Source: Alitta virens
Lineage: Eukaryota > Annelida > Polychaeta > Phyllodocida > Nereididae
Length of the DNA: 64,000 bases
NCBI GenBank assembly: GCA_932294295.1
Contig: OW028584.1
Span: forward strand, 29,200,470 to 29,264,469
Direction: 5' to 3'
The notes below the pieces were generated by a model. It was not told the DNA's origin, did not search any database, and saw only the letters and a list, made by a program, of their open reading frames with translations. Positions within the stretch are counted from its first letter, which is position 1. The number at the start of each line of letters is the position of its first letter. The position numbers and the translations under genes were made by a program. This document shows positions 11,914 to 26,900 of this stretch, one piece after another.

Positions 11914-14900
11914 CTACAAGGAAATAAATAAAATATTTAATAATCATTCAGTTTGTACGACCTGTTTTCAAAGGTAGCTATAATGCACATTTCGTTATTA
12001 CCAAAGTCAGAAGATCATTTCTTTCCCAACAGATTGAACAATAATACATCAATATTACAAAGAAACAATAGTGTATTTGTAATTAGGAGGCGAAACTCTT
12101 GACGGTCCAAACAATTGTTTGATGACGTCATTTAAATATGACATCATCAATACATGACCAATTACCACAGGCAGAAGTTATGATGGGATACAAAATAGCA
12201 AGACTTACATATTATCCCTGAGTTTAATGTGCATCGAATGAAAGTCCATGGGCTGCTTGATGTATTTGCGATATGATGGGAACTGTTTTGTGTTGACAGA
12301 TTTTAGGAAGGGCCAGGAATCTGAATGCTTCTCCATCTCTGCTAGAAGAAGACTGAAATAAACAAATGTATGATTTGTAACAAACAATTTACTCATTATT
12401 ACAGTTCCTATACAATTCATACACAATGACATAATCGTCTATTCAACACTAGAGAGATTCACTTTCCCTTTTTTGGCAAGATTTAAACAAATACCACTTT
12501 GGTACTTCCAGAACCTCAGTGCTATAGCGTAATTCCTCTGCCATTTTTACAAAGAAATAAACCACAAGCCAATACGGCCGGACACGAGAACTGTCGAGAA
12601 CTGTCTAGCCCTATGTAAGGAGCCAAGATTAGGTGGCCCTAATGGTGAGGTGGTCTCAATATTCGGGTCGGTCCTAGACAAAGCATGCAGGAAATGTAAC
12701 CCAGGCAAATCTCGCAAAGTTGAGGTATTATCATAATTTATTCATGTGACTTACGTGGTCAGAGCTGTCAAACTAACAAAAATAATCAGATGGGCTTGTC
12801 TGCCGTTAACAGTGTATGATATCCACTCATATGGAGTGGTAAAACAGTTTACCTTGTTCAGAATCAGTTTTCATAGCTTCAATTTATGTATAAACACAAC
12901 TTCCAGAGTAAACAAAACCCCGGTGGTTCATGGTGGTTGTATCCACTGCAACAGATTTTTACCCTTTTGAGTTGAAGGAGTGACCTCATTGGCCAAGGGT
13001 AGTTGTCACGGCAGGGTCAACTAATTTAAATACAACGTTTGGGTTACTGCTGATTGGCTAGTTTGGAGCCCAATCTCGACTTATTTACTGCAGCCTTTGC
13101 TGGAGTGAGATAAAGTTGAAATGAGATTCCTACTCATTGGCTTACCTGCAAACAGTGAGGTCGGAAGGATCAGCAGATAACCCTCGAATCTGTTCTGCTT
13201 TAATCTCTTCATGTTTTGATTTGTGTTTCTTTTCGGGAGTGGGGTGGGGGGTGGCGTCTGATGTTTCTCCGTCTGTTTTTCCGTCCTTGCTATTCCCCTT
13301 GTCTTCCGATTTTGAAATGCTCTTCTTTCTACCTCTCCCTTTGCCCTGTAAAAAATGAAAAAATCACAAATTTTATTAAGTTAATATTCGTCCCATTCAG
13401 TGCTTAGAAAATAAATGGATTTCATAAATAAAACAGACCATAATGTTTTAAAGTGTGTTTAAGTACCAAATGGTTGAATGATGGAAATAGCACACAATTA
13501 AGAAAATTTGTCTGGACAGGTTTACAGTTCAATATTCATTATGTGCCACACAGGAGTGTTATACAATTAACTTAGCATGATTTATTGAAGAAATGATATG
13601 TTAAGCATCTAAGAAGAGATGCTGTGACACTCTTGCTCGATTTCATAGGATCTGCTGAACAAACCATACACACAATTGCAATATCTTTTCACCCATCTCG
13701 CCAAAGGGGCTGACTTACTATTGATGACAATGTTATAGCCTGATGCAGCGAAGTGTTCCCATACTGCTCAAATTGGTAGGAGTTCAGTGCATTTGCCATG
13801 TCAGAAAGTATCATGCTCTGTTACAAGAGACCTAATTTTGTAGGAAACTGACATGAGACACACTTAGCATTGCCTAAGAAGTCCATGTTTGAATGGCCTT
13901 ATTAGGACAGCTGTCTGTCATTCATGACAATTTGTTGAGTAACAAACCACTAGCTCAAATAATGCACAACAGCATTGCACTGGACTACGTCTACGTTTCA
14001 AACAACAACCACAATAGTGGATTTTCTCGGAAGTTTCTCGACAATTCCACCCGGTGACTACAACAGAACACTGCAATTCTATTGGCTGAAAATTTCCCGC
14101 CCTTATAACTGTGATTGGCTGAAGCAAAGTGCATCCTAGCAGCAGTATTTTTACTGCATTTTAATGTATATTGGACATGGTATCATTGAGTCGATTTTCG
14201 TTATTTTCCTGAGAAAGTTACATTTATTGAACAGGTTAGTTATGATCTGCTATGACTGAAAAGCAAAATGAGTAATAAAAGGAGAAGAAAGAATTCAGGG
14301 TTGATCAGTGATAAGACTCTTATCCCACCAGTTGCTACATACCTTTTCGAGAGTGCACATCAGACAGGTCCACCTTCTCGGCATTCTCGGAAGAGGTGGG
14401 TCCAGACAGTCTAAATGCATCTTCCTCGGACACTTGTTACACGTCACCAACTTGCCAACCTTCTTTCCACACTTCACACAGCAGAAGTCATTGGTTGCCT
14501 GAATTGAGAGAACGAATTTGTGAAAATAACGCACAAAAAACTCAGTGATAAGCTGATGAAGTTATCATATTATACAGCGAAGCGTTCTTCAGTGAAAACT
14601 ACAATACCTAAGCCATAATATTCAATTAATACACAATTAAGCTCACTGTAACCATCAGTTGACTTTAACAATTTGATTAATTCAATCAAAAGGTTCCCTA
14701 CCATAGCAAATGCTTTTTATTTTCCTATTTAAGTGACTAAGAAAGACATGCTAGGTATTCACATATTGGCAGACGAAATGGTTGGATTTGAATATATGGC
14801 CTTGCTCAATGATTAAATTCACCAGCTAGCACCTGTGTGGTGGCCTTTAACAGAATATAGACTAAAGTTAATATCTGCTAACATTTGTCCACGATACATC

Positions 14901-17900
14901 TTGTCTATCAGAAACGTTACTGATGATTTCGTAAATACTTTACCTTAGCAATACACTCAAAGCAGAACCAATCGCCGTCGGGGATATTCTCCATTCGAGG
15001 TTTAAAGCAGTACGTGTGGTATCCCTTGTCGCAACTATCACATAACAAGAGTTGTGCTTCATTATCATCCTTCGAACAGATTTGACAAGCCTGTGAAAAA
15101 AAAAAATAAAACAATTATGAAAAGATCATATTTCGATGTCAAAAAGGACATCAATTAGTGTGGCAGTTTTATAGATTAGATTAGATTAGAGCATTACTGG
15201 ACTCAGGTCCTATTGGACCTGTATGTCCAGATCTCACTTGGAGCGGTCACTGTGCAATAACTCAATTTACACTAAATATAAGTTTCAAAATATGCAATGT
15301 TATATATTCTCTGGGGATGCTGAGCTAATCTATCCGTCTACCCCTTTTTTCCATATTTACTGTGCTATTTAGTTTACTGTACAGTTCAACAAGCTTATGA
15401 ATGATTTTAAATGGTAATACAACATCCGAGTAATACACCGTAGCACTTTATACTAACCACTTTCATAATCGACTTTTCCCAGGCGATGTTCTCTTCCAAC
15501 TGAGTGGCGTAAAGACACAACTGAGACGCATTAACAGCCCTAGCTACCGCTCCCCGCCAACGGAGCAGAGCAGGCGGAGCATCGTCAGCATCATCTTCAT
15601 CATCCTCATCAGGACCTGGAGATGCTCGGCTGCTGCTGCTGTTCATGTTGGCAAGGTTCACCTGGATCCTGCAATGGAGAATAACATGGTTGTAACTTTT
15701 TGGGATCATCAAAAACCAATTAGGAAACTTGATAGCGATACTAATTTGTCTTAAAAGTGTCTTAAGAGTGTCATAGAATATGCCTCCAGGTTTTGTGTAC
15801 ATTGAAATTTAATATAATCCTTGTATCTGTTCATTTGCTTTATTTTCTATGAGGGCAAACTAATTAGTCTCGAGTTTGGTAAAGTATTGTAAAAATAATT
15901 ATCCTTTAAAGTGAGCTACCACACAAAAGCGATTAGGTGACAAATTTTGCACGAAATAATTATGTCATGAAATATAGTTAAGAGACCTTGCTATTGGCAA
16001 TTTATGCCACTCATTTCCACCTTAACTTTACTGTTTTACTGATTGATTGATTGACTTCATTCAATATCATTCACAGCGCACATGCCAATGTCTCAATGCT
16101 ACCAGTTGGGTCTGTAGCTTAGTCAGCTTATATGACCAGAGGCAGACATAATGATGAGATAAGGCTTTGAGTCCACACCATGTTACACATTTACCCCATG
16201 GGTGGGGTCTTTTACTTGCCTCACATTTGCCTTCAACTTGACATACATTGGCAGAAGTGACAGAGGAAGTACACCATCGAAATGACTTAAGGATGGCACA
16301 CTAAACTTTAAGTTAACCTATTTCAAGTGACTCAACAACAAGGAACGATAAGTGCTTGTAATCATGGAGTGCACTATGAACAGGACTTACCCTTTACTAA
16401 ATGGAGGTTTCAAATAACGTCTTTCGATATTAGACTCGAGTAGGAGTAACATCTCTTTTGCCGTGTCCAAGATGTTTCTTCTGCGCGATTCTTCATCTGG
16501 AACTTCGTCTGATACGAGATCGATTGAATCATCCTCCGTGGCTTTGGTTAATGAAGGACAACCCTGCGAAGAAATTAACAGGAAATGGTCAGAATACATC
16601 AATTGAATACTTGTATATTTATATTTAAATTTTCTAGCAAGACCATTAATGGTCATAGTTAAACTTGAACCTAGTTTCATAATTTTTTTGTTCTTTATAA
16701 TAGCCTTAAAATGTACCTTAACAATAAAAATAAAGTCCTATTTCATTTCATTATTAGTGTTTTTTTGTTGTATTTTTTCTCTCTTCCGATTGAATTAAAG
16801 TACTAAACATAAACTCTCTAATTTCACATATTCAATTCGCTATAAATTAAGTATATTTGAATCAATAACTTCTTTTTTGCATACTTCATACTTCGTTCAT
16901 ATTGAGTTGTATTACTGAGAGGGATATCCGATTTAATCAAATCTGAATACAGAGCCTTACAGAGCCTGGTTTGTTAAAGTCAGACGAAGGCTATATTGAT
17001 AAGTTTGTTCTGAATGGTTTTCATGGCATTAAAACGTTGCATACGAAATAAATACATCACTTTGCCTACAAACATTGCGCAGACATTGCAAACAACAATA
17101 CATCACCACTGCACATGACGCACTGCGGAGTACGAGAGGTTAGGAATTACAGAAGCTATTGAACTATTAATTAATTAAAGGTTATTGAATTAGTACAGTA
17201 CTACAGCTTGCACATGCTTTAAGGTTAACTATAGCATTACATCTAATGATTTCAAAGTCTCAACAATACGTCTAACAGTTAAAAGATATCAAATGCGCAT
17301 TTGCTTTGCTGCATGCCTTTAGTCGCACAATCACAGGTTAATTAGGTGCACCACCTTGTCACTCCCTAACCAAAGAGGAGAAATGGTAAGAGTGGAAACT
17401 TCCTCATTTGCATAAGCCAGCTGCAGAGGATTGTGGGATTGTCAGGATCATCACAATCACAAGTGACGTCATTGTGATTGTTTTTATGGTTACATCATAT
17501 ATTGGTTTAATTATTGGCAGCTCTGAGTATTACTCTGTACCCTAACATCCTAAATAATTTAGTTTCAAGGTCAAACAGATGTTATAAGTATATGACAAGA
17601 TGCCATGTTGAGTCACAGGGTTGAGATCTGAACAATCAAATTGGCACAATTCTATATTGCAATGGCATAACTGTATTACAACAATGACACTTAATAACTC
17701 TTACTGTGTGATTTTCAACTTCACTTTCCTGACATTTACAAGACTCAATATACCTTTTCTGATATTTAGCTATTTAGCTATTTAATTACATAAGGTTACA
17801 TTAAAACTTTATTGGTTAACAACCAAAATATCCAAGTGAATCTGAGGTATTTTTTACAGGCAGATAAAGTGCAATTAGACGATGTCATCATTTAATGTAC

Positions 17901-20900
17901 ACAAGAATGACATCACTGAATAGATGCGTTATCAAACAATGCCTATCTGCTTCAGTGGCAATGACCTTCAGGCTGGTGATATTCTTCCCCATTGTCTTAT
18001 ATCACCAGTTATGTTATGGATAACTGAATTATGACACGACACTCGATAACTCTTACTGATGGTTTTTCAACTTTACTATCCTAACATTTAGAAGGCTCTA
18101 TATACTTATCAAACAATGCTATCTGCTTCGGTGGCATTGACCACTGGTGATGTCATACAGATCTATCAAATGAATCTGTTTCATCATCTACTAGCAACAA
18201 GGGTGCACCCGAACAGTTAGACGCAATAAGAAACAAGCAAAGCCAAGCCGCACCTCTACCTTGACTTGGAGGCTGGCATTAATCATCCTCTCTTGCAGAG
18301 CTTCCACGTGTTTCAACATCAAGAGATTAATTTCGTGCACAGCCTCCTTGTCAGTCGTTACAAGGTCGTCCATCTCGGCAACTCCAAGGTCGGACTTCTC
18401 CACCTCATCGGACTCCTCTGTTTCTTCGATTTCGGTGGCTAGAAAAAAAGATTGACAAATTTCAGTTAAACGAGTGTTAGGGGTGACACTAATGTACTAA
18501 AACAGGTAAGCAATTATTTCACAATCCATTGTACTGAATTGCATCGTATTTCAGAGCTCAGTATAATATAGGATTACAGGAGTATAACGGTGACATTAGT
18601 GAACTAAATACTAAAATGGGCAACAATTTCTGCGGCTTCTTAGTCACCATAACAAATTGCTATAAAAACAAAATGGCCAAAAAATTGCCATTGCAAAGAC
18701 AGGAAACTTGGAAGTTAATTTGTACAGAGACGGGTTTTTATGGGTTAGAAAGTTGGGATTTGACGTTTTAGTAACATTTATTTTGTGTTTCTCCATGACA
18801 TACAGGTCAAAATAAGGCCAACAAACAAGTGGGCATTTGGATTATACCATATTTTAAGGTATCTCATCATTCACTCGAGTCAACACAACACCCTGTCTTA
18901 CAGGGTGCCACTATCCGACTCCGCTCATCATCCTACTATTAGTAAGTATATAATCTCTCAAAAATCGTCATACCATCCTTAGACCCCTTGCCACAAGACG
19001 AATGTGCAAAGTCTGTCATTGTCTCCAGTTTTCTCAAGAGCATTCTCTCTCGAATTCCTCTCGGATGTAGACTTTCGGAAAGATTTTTCATTCGCTCGGA
19101 TTCCGGGATTCTCCACCACCCACGACGCATGGCTGTAATAAATCATAAATAATAATCATGAAATAAATAAATAACTTATTTCATAGTGTAGTACATACAA
19201 AGAGCGACTGCTTTCTGGCCGGACCTGATTAATGGGAAGGTCGTGCACTCCATTGCAAATGATGCTGTCACTTCCGATCGTTATGATTATGACGTAATAG
19301 AGCAAAGGAGTCCAATTATCAAAACTAACCCCGACATGGCTTATGGAAAATGAGGAAGTTTCCACTACTATTAATTATACTTTTTGGCCTCTCATTGGCC
19401 TCTCAGTTAGAGGAGACATTCCCCATTTTCAGCGCAAATAAATGTCAGGTCATACTGGGCAACAGAACATTCCCCAGTCCCGTGGAATGCTCAACCTTCT
19501 TTTTAACGTATACAGCGTACTATTTCAATTAATGATTAAATTCAATTATTAAATAGCCAGTTGATGCCTAAGAGTTTACGGTAAGATATGAGACAAGACT
19601 AGACATAAATTGAATAGAGCCTATGAAATTGGCAAAGTTATGTCTATTTCACAAGAACTTGGAAGTTCTCGTTCCTAACTTCAACTGAGGTACTCATCTC
19701 TTTAATTCCCACTAGTTGTAAAATTACTGAAATTCTGATGAATATGATAAACACTTACTTTTAGGAATAGGCTTCGGCTCCTTGAACTGCTTTGCTTCGA
19801 GTTTCCTCTGGAACATAGTTTCATCTAGGACGGCAGTAGGGGTATCGCATCGGGAATATTCCGACTTGATGGTGCTGTTAAATGGGGTGGACGCTCTACT
19901 GGACATTTGTGAACATTCGTTAAATGAAGCACTCATGAACGATGCTGGCGAATTGGCGTACCATCTCTGTTGGAGAGATGAATCCATTTCACTTTGCGAA
20001 TGTTGGTGCTGACTTTGATTGTGGCAGGTCGTAACTGAATCAGAATCACAGGGCACACGCGGCAATACAGAGAACCACGACCCTTGTGAACGTGACGAGA
20101 GTGTCCGTAACATTTGCTCGGCGGTGACTTGCCCACCAGGGACAGGGGAGATTCCTGTAAGAAGGGAGCATGGCGCTGATGAGGTAGGTGTGCTCGTAAT
20201 GTGTGAGTTCGGTGTGCTAGTGTTATCGATCATACTCTCAATGCTTCGGAACGAGGAGGGGCTTTCAGTCTTCATCTTCAAACCACTGGAGTCTAATATA
20301 CTCCTATTCGGTGAATCGGAAACAGGGACTTGCTTGCTTAAACTAATAATGAGATCAGTGTATTTTGTGTCTGGACGTGACGTTAGTGGACTGTTCAACC
20401 CTTGAAGGCATTTGAGATCTTTTTCATCATGAGTCCCGTTCAGTAGCTCTTCCTTTTTTAAGCCATCTTTCCTCGTTAACAAATCTCTCTCAAAAAACTG
20501 GTCAACCTTTCTAAATAAAGATTCGCTGTGGCTGAGATCTGAGCGTAACGACCCATTTAGTACCTCCTCCTTCTCCTTTTTAGGAGTTATTGGTTCTTCC
20601 TTTAAAGGCAATTGTTCATCTTTAACCACTTCCTCCTTCACATGGACGCCATTTTGTAATCCTTTAGACTTAACGACAACATCATTATTGCTACCATTTT
20701 CAACATTATCTTTGCAATCCGTTTTTGGATTCTCATTGTCTTTTATACTCAAGTTTTCTCCATTTTGCAACATTTTGGATTCATTTGTCTCCATTGGTTC
20801 TTCTTTTGTCAAGTCCTTATCATTCTCTTGACTTTGACCTTGACTCAAGTCCAGGTCACTTTTCAAGGTCATGTCATCTTGACTTTTCACAGCCTCAGTT

Positions 20901-23900
20901 TGGCAAGATGAAGGGTTATTAACAGCAATGTTATCTTGACTATTTTTTGGTTGATTAGACTTTAAATTAGAGTCTAGCTGCCTTATTTCTTGGTCCGTTA
21001 TATCACAATTTTCTTTATTACTTTCACTGTCTTTTGTTTCTTTATTTTCTGCATCGTTATTTTCCTTATTTTGAGGAGACATGGGCTCCTCCGCTGGAGC
21101 ATTCTTTTCAAGTTCCGCTTGAATGGGTTCTTCCTCAGGTTCTGCAGATTCCAAACCTTCCACAAAGATTCCGCCACAGTGTGGCAGCACCCAGTACCGC
21201 CTTCGGAACCTGTCCTGCCCAAAATCTGTTGCTCGCAACTTGTGGCCAGTGTTAAAAGCTTTGGTGCCGTACGAATCAAATTGCTTCTGCATCTTCTCGG
21301 TCTTCTTTTCAAGTTCCTCTTGGTTCAAAGTCTCATCCTCCTGTAAACAAAGAACGTAATATAACTGCCAGCTCAAAAAACATCCTTAAGTTCTTCCATA
21401 AAGTCATAAGCAGTCAAACGTTTAATGCACAAAAACTTTCTACAGTAAAATGCTGTGCATAGTTACTATAAGTAAGCATGAACACACACACCTGTACTTG
21501 GAAGATTCAATTAAGCATATTTATGTAGTTATGAATTGTGGCAAATTGTTGAAATACTCAGAATACCCAATGTACCTCTACCATACTTAACACCAAAATC
21601 ATAATAATGATAATATTGTACCACACGCGTCTTACATCCACTTTAATGATTTGGAGGGAACAATTATAGTTATCCAACTATTAAACTATGATCTTATAAC
21701 TGATCTATCTCAGTTCTGAAGTCATTTAACACCTAGCAAAAGTAGGAAACTAGCCTATAAAATATGCGAGACAACTAATTACCTCTCCATCAGAGTGGGC
21801 TGTAGCATTCGTCACATCACTTTCGTTTCCACTCTCCTCTTCTTCGTCATCACTCATGTTTTTTCGTTTCTGAGTCGTTGTAGATTCCGCGTTTGACTCT
21901 TCATGCGCACCGTCGTTGAACATCTTGCTGCGTTTGAACTTGCGGATCTGGATCATTTTCAACCTGCGTTGGGAAAAGTAGAGTTAAAATATCTTAATGA
22001 CTATACAATGTAGATGAACAACATCTATAGAAGCAGTTGTTTTTCATAGCATTCAATAGACTCTTTTTAGTAAGGGTGGCGGAAATCATGAGACTGTTCT
22101 AAGGGTAGGCGCAATTACTATTTTCAGCATTTAATTATCTAAATATAGCTACAATAACATCTGTGCATGAAAAATAAATTCAATGTAACGATAAGAACAC
22201 ATATTCACTATTGTAACACATTTAAATAAAGTCCAAACATACAGGATATAATCTAATTAAGAGTCTGGAGTCCATTATATTTTCCAGTAGACGGAAGCCA
22301 GAAATGGCTTGGTCAACCCGTTAATAAATAACTCGCGAAATAATAGACTTTCATGGTATACATTTGACATAATTTAATTGTGACTGTACTTACTTTCTGA
22401 TCTTATTCTCAGCAATCCACCTCTCTTTCCGACAGTTAGATATGGTTTCAATGTGTCCTTCAATTTCACTGCAAATGACGAACAAAAAGGATGAAGTATA
22501 CACCATGCAAATTCATACAAAAGTATATTGACATGTGGGCTCCTCATCAGCGGCATCCGTTGCTTTTGAGGAGCACCATTTGCTCAACATAGTTGTAATT
22601 TAAGATTTCTGTTATTTTTCTTTAATTTATTTATTATTTTTCTAATATTTTTGTTGTAGCAAAGAATTTTTAATATTTTTGTCTTGACTCTATCAAACTA
22701 GAGTTCAACTGGCAGTGTTGTTGTGCCACTGCTATGCCCTTTAATATACAGCAACACAGGTTAACAAATTATATTGACTCTACCAGCAAAAATACGATTT
22801 TATTTCGTTTCCTTGAATACTAAACCCAAAATCATATCGGACCAAGTTCCTCAGGCTTTAATTTAATCTACTCTAATCTAATCATTCTCATGTAATCTTG
22901 TTTTGTTCCTGTTTAATCTAATCAATTAAGCAAGTTCCTTAATTAACCCAACCCAGGCATCGATATCAATTTCGAGGTTTTGGGTTGCACTTTGTAGTTT
23001 TGGATTGGATTAGGTGTTAAGGGAAAATAATAATTACTAAAAAAAAATCGGAATAAACGAAACTTACGCAGTAACAGCTTTGTTGGTCAGCAGCTCATTG
23101 CATAGATATGCCAAGACTTGGGCCCTGTGGGTTGCCACGAAACACTGGAGGGGTGTCTCTCGCAACCTCTTACACAGCTGAATACAAAAATTGTATTAAA
23201 TTAATGACTACAGAATAGAAGAATAGATAAGTGGACAGACAACTGCATAGATGGATAGAAATGTTCACGCAACAGGGAGACAAAAATTGAGGCATTACAG
23301 TTAGACAAACGGAATAAAAATTCCATCAGGTAGGATGGATGGACACTTAAATATTTAAGTTATAAGTAGATAGATGATAGCATAGGACACTTTAAAACTG
23401 CTGGCAGACAGAAATTGAGACATTCAAATTTGACAAAATGATGCAAATCCAGATCAAGACCAATTGTCAATGTTATGAATATCTTTCAATAGACCAATTT
23501 TAAACACTCTTCATGCCATATTATTTTTGATTGCAGAAGCTTTATTAGAGATCTAACTCAATAAAACTTCCAAGATAATGTCCCAGTGATGGCTAAACAT
23601 CTTAATTAGCTCCTTCATCAACCAAACATCTAACTCACCTTATCCTCCTTGCCCATACGACACTTCATGAAAATTCTGAGAATTTCTGAGACATTTTCAT
23701 CCGAGATCTCCATTTCTGTTATTTTTTGGCCCGATTCTGTGATCGACTGTAAGGAAAGAAGAAGACATTAATGAAATGATGAATGACGATTGTCTTAATG
23801 GTAGACATATTACAAAAGGGTTTCAATAATTTGTCAGAAGTTTTACTGCTGAATGCAATGAAGTGAAGCCTAATCCAGTTCATACATTGTCCGGTGGCAT

Positions 23901-26900
23901 CACACTTTATCTTACTCGAGTGATTATTAAAGTCATTTAAGAGCAAGAAATCAGGGAAATTTGTTTGCAAACAGTAATAAAAGATAACAGGCAAACGATT
24001 GCCTATAATTGACTTCAAATGAAAAGAGCATCTGCACATGGATGAGGGCTGCTCCATTTAAAAGTGTGTTTTTTGACATTTTCTACATAAAAATATTTAG
24101 AAAATACTGGTCAACCAGCGCCCCCCCCCCCCCTCTTTTGGCGAACCCCCCTCCCCTTCCCCCACTTTTTCAAAAACCCTCATGTCAACCCCCACCCCAC
24201 ACTTTTAAATGGAACAGCCCCGACAAGGAATTCAAAAACAATTGTGCCATTGCGAGCACTCTTGCAAAGCGCACTGGATTACGCTTCGTTGTAAGTGCAA
24301 GTTACGAAGCATTACCTCTTTGTTATTAGGCACACCAGGGTCCTCAATCGCCATGGACAACAACAACGAGGTCAGAGACAGGAACTCCCCCTTGTAGTCA
24401 TCGTCATCCAACAACGCCCCCTGCAGGTCTTGCAAGCTGGGTAAGGTGTCACCATCTGGAAGAAACAAACGAACGCAAATTAAAGACACAGAATTTGTCT
24501 CGATGAGTTCAATTAACTCAAATCATTGACAACAAACACATGATTCCAGAGACTTTTTTTTTTTAATAATCTGATCAACCCAACAAGAAATGGATGGATC
24601 TGTGACAGTTAATCCAACTTAGATGAGTCTGGCCCAAAATGGAAAACATTGAGTTTGTTGACTGCATATGAAATTAAAGTCTCCTTTAACACTGTTATTA
24701 AAGCCCACATAAGTCTTATTTTGTTCAATCCACTGTGGCAAGGTCACTCCTTACACCCGACCTCATAGGTTTGAAAACTAAACTCCAAGGGACGTCATGT
24801 GAATACGGGACTCCCATTGGCTAAGCTTCAACCAATGGGAGTGCTGGATTCATGTGACGTCCCTTCGGGGAACGTAGATTCCAAGTCTATGAGTTCTGTT
24901 TTAAGATGAGTTTCACAAACAAATACATTGCATAACCATCATTGACCACATTCATTCAAACAATCCGAAATTTTACAATTTACCTCTGCCCAAAACAATA
25001 GAAAAGGTATAATGGTGGATTAGTGTATGACCATTGACCAGCGTTGACCGCAGTCATGTTACAATCCAAAGTTTAACAACTCACCCATATCAAGAGCATC
25101 CTTAAAGTTATTCAAGAATTCGACCACCATCAAACTGTCAGCCACTGCTTGTCCAGGGAGACGTAAACCCTTCAACCGATCCAACTGAGGAAGATCTTTC
25201 AACTCCCTCAAAGACATGTCTTCAACAGGACGTCTCAGTTCTCTGTCTTTTTCTTCTTCTTGTCTCCTTTGTTCCTGAAAAATCATCAAACAGCCAAATT
25301 AAAATGTGAATTTGGTTCGTTTATATCATTTGCAGACTTTACATAAAGTGAGGGGGGACTCTCAGAAACACAACTGGCCATCAACTGGCCATCAACTGGC
25401 CATTTTTCTTAGAAGTGTTTGTTTATTTGCTCGCTTGCTACGTGTTTTCAGTGTATGTACATCCACAAACAACCAACTCATCAAATCAATGGGGAGAAAA
25501 AAGTAACAAAGCCTACTGAGGGCACAACCACTGCAGCAGATAAAGAGACAATTGGATGACTTCATTATTCATTGTAACAACAATGACATCACTTAATAGA
25601 TGACGTCATCAAACAATACTTACCTGCTACGGTGGCAGTGACCACTTGTGGTACTTTTCCTTCCCATTCGGTCTAACAAAAACTCTTTTTTATAAAAGAT
25701 GAAAGGAGGCTTATACCAGATAATATAAATGATGTTTATGAGAATATATGTATTCAAATGTACTTACTAATTTCTTTTCCAGCTCTCTTCTCCTCTCTTC
25801 TTTCTTTTCTTCTTTTAATCTCTCTCGTTCCTAGAAAATAAAATATCAAGAAAACCATCAGTCTTTTTCTGGAATTGATTTTGTGAATTTTTACTGCAGG
25901 TGTGCGGTAATGTAAGTTTTCGTGCATTAGAAGTACATTTTACACTGCTAAAATTTCTTGCCATACCTCATGTTTTCTGCGCGTTTCCAACGCCTTAACG
26001 AGCAACATATGCTGCCTCCTTCTTTCTCGCTCCTGAAAAATAATTTAAGTCTAATTAGTAACACAATTAGCGGGTACGTAAACAATTGTACATAGTACCA
26101 CAAATAGATATCATGGCAAATTAATTTACAGCATCCATCAAAGTTGCAGTCGACAGCAAGTCGCGGGGAATAGTGACAGCAAGTCGCGGGCACTAGTGAC
26201 AGCAAGGGGCAGATCCAAAACATTATGGATGATAAGAACAATAGCTACGTCTATCTACAATCTCTCTCAGTCAGGATGTTTAGGATTCACCTCCGATTGC
26301 CGTTATAAACACCCGCAACTCACTGTCACTGTAACTTTGCTGGTGCTGCGTCACAAATAGGACAAAAGGATAAATCCAAAGTGATGAGAATCAGGAGAAA
26401 TACAGACAGATATCACAAATCACGAAGAGACAGACACACACACGGCAACATATCCAGTGTAATACAAAGCGGACAGACACACAACTGAGTCCATTAGGAA
26501 AGCACGATTACCGTATAAAACAAGACATGGTCAGAGACGAACAATTTACGATGCCTAAAAAGGGCATCTTGTACTAAAAAAACCCAAAAAACCAAGCAAC
26601 ACCACCAGGAACACAAGACCCTCGGACAAGATATGTAACATTTTGTAGACATTGAGTCTAATTATCTCATCAAAATAAACCATACAATACAGCGAACGCC
26701 ACTAAAAACAACAGAATGGTAGGACAAAGCAAGGGAACATAGAACAGCCCAGCAACATAATATGTACTTGGCTTTAAGCAGAGATGGCAATTGTAGTGTT
26801 TGACCAAAGGAGGGCTGTAATGGCCGCACATTGTGGGCATACTCACTCCCCAGGGAGTTCAGAAAGGCTCAAGCTTGAACGGACTTGCTCAAGGATGTAA

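Noticed and set aside
20019..21359. Several plus-strand open frames of 65-128 residues
   Set aside because: They are antisense shadows of BAZ2 exon 26, whose minus-strand frame carries conserved family motifs.
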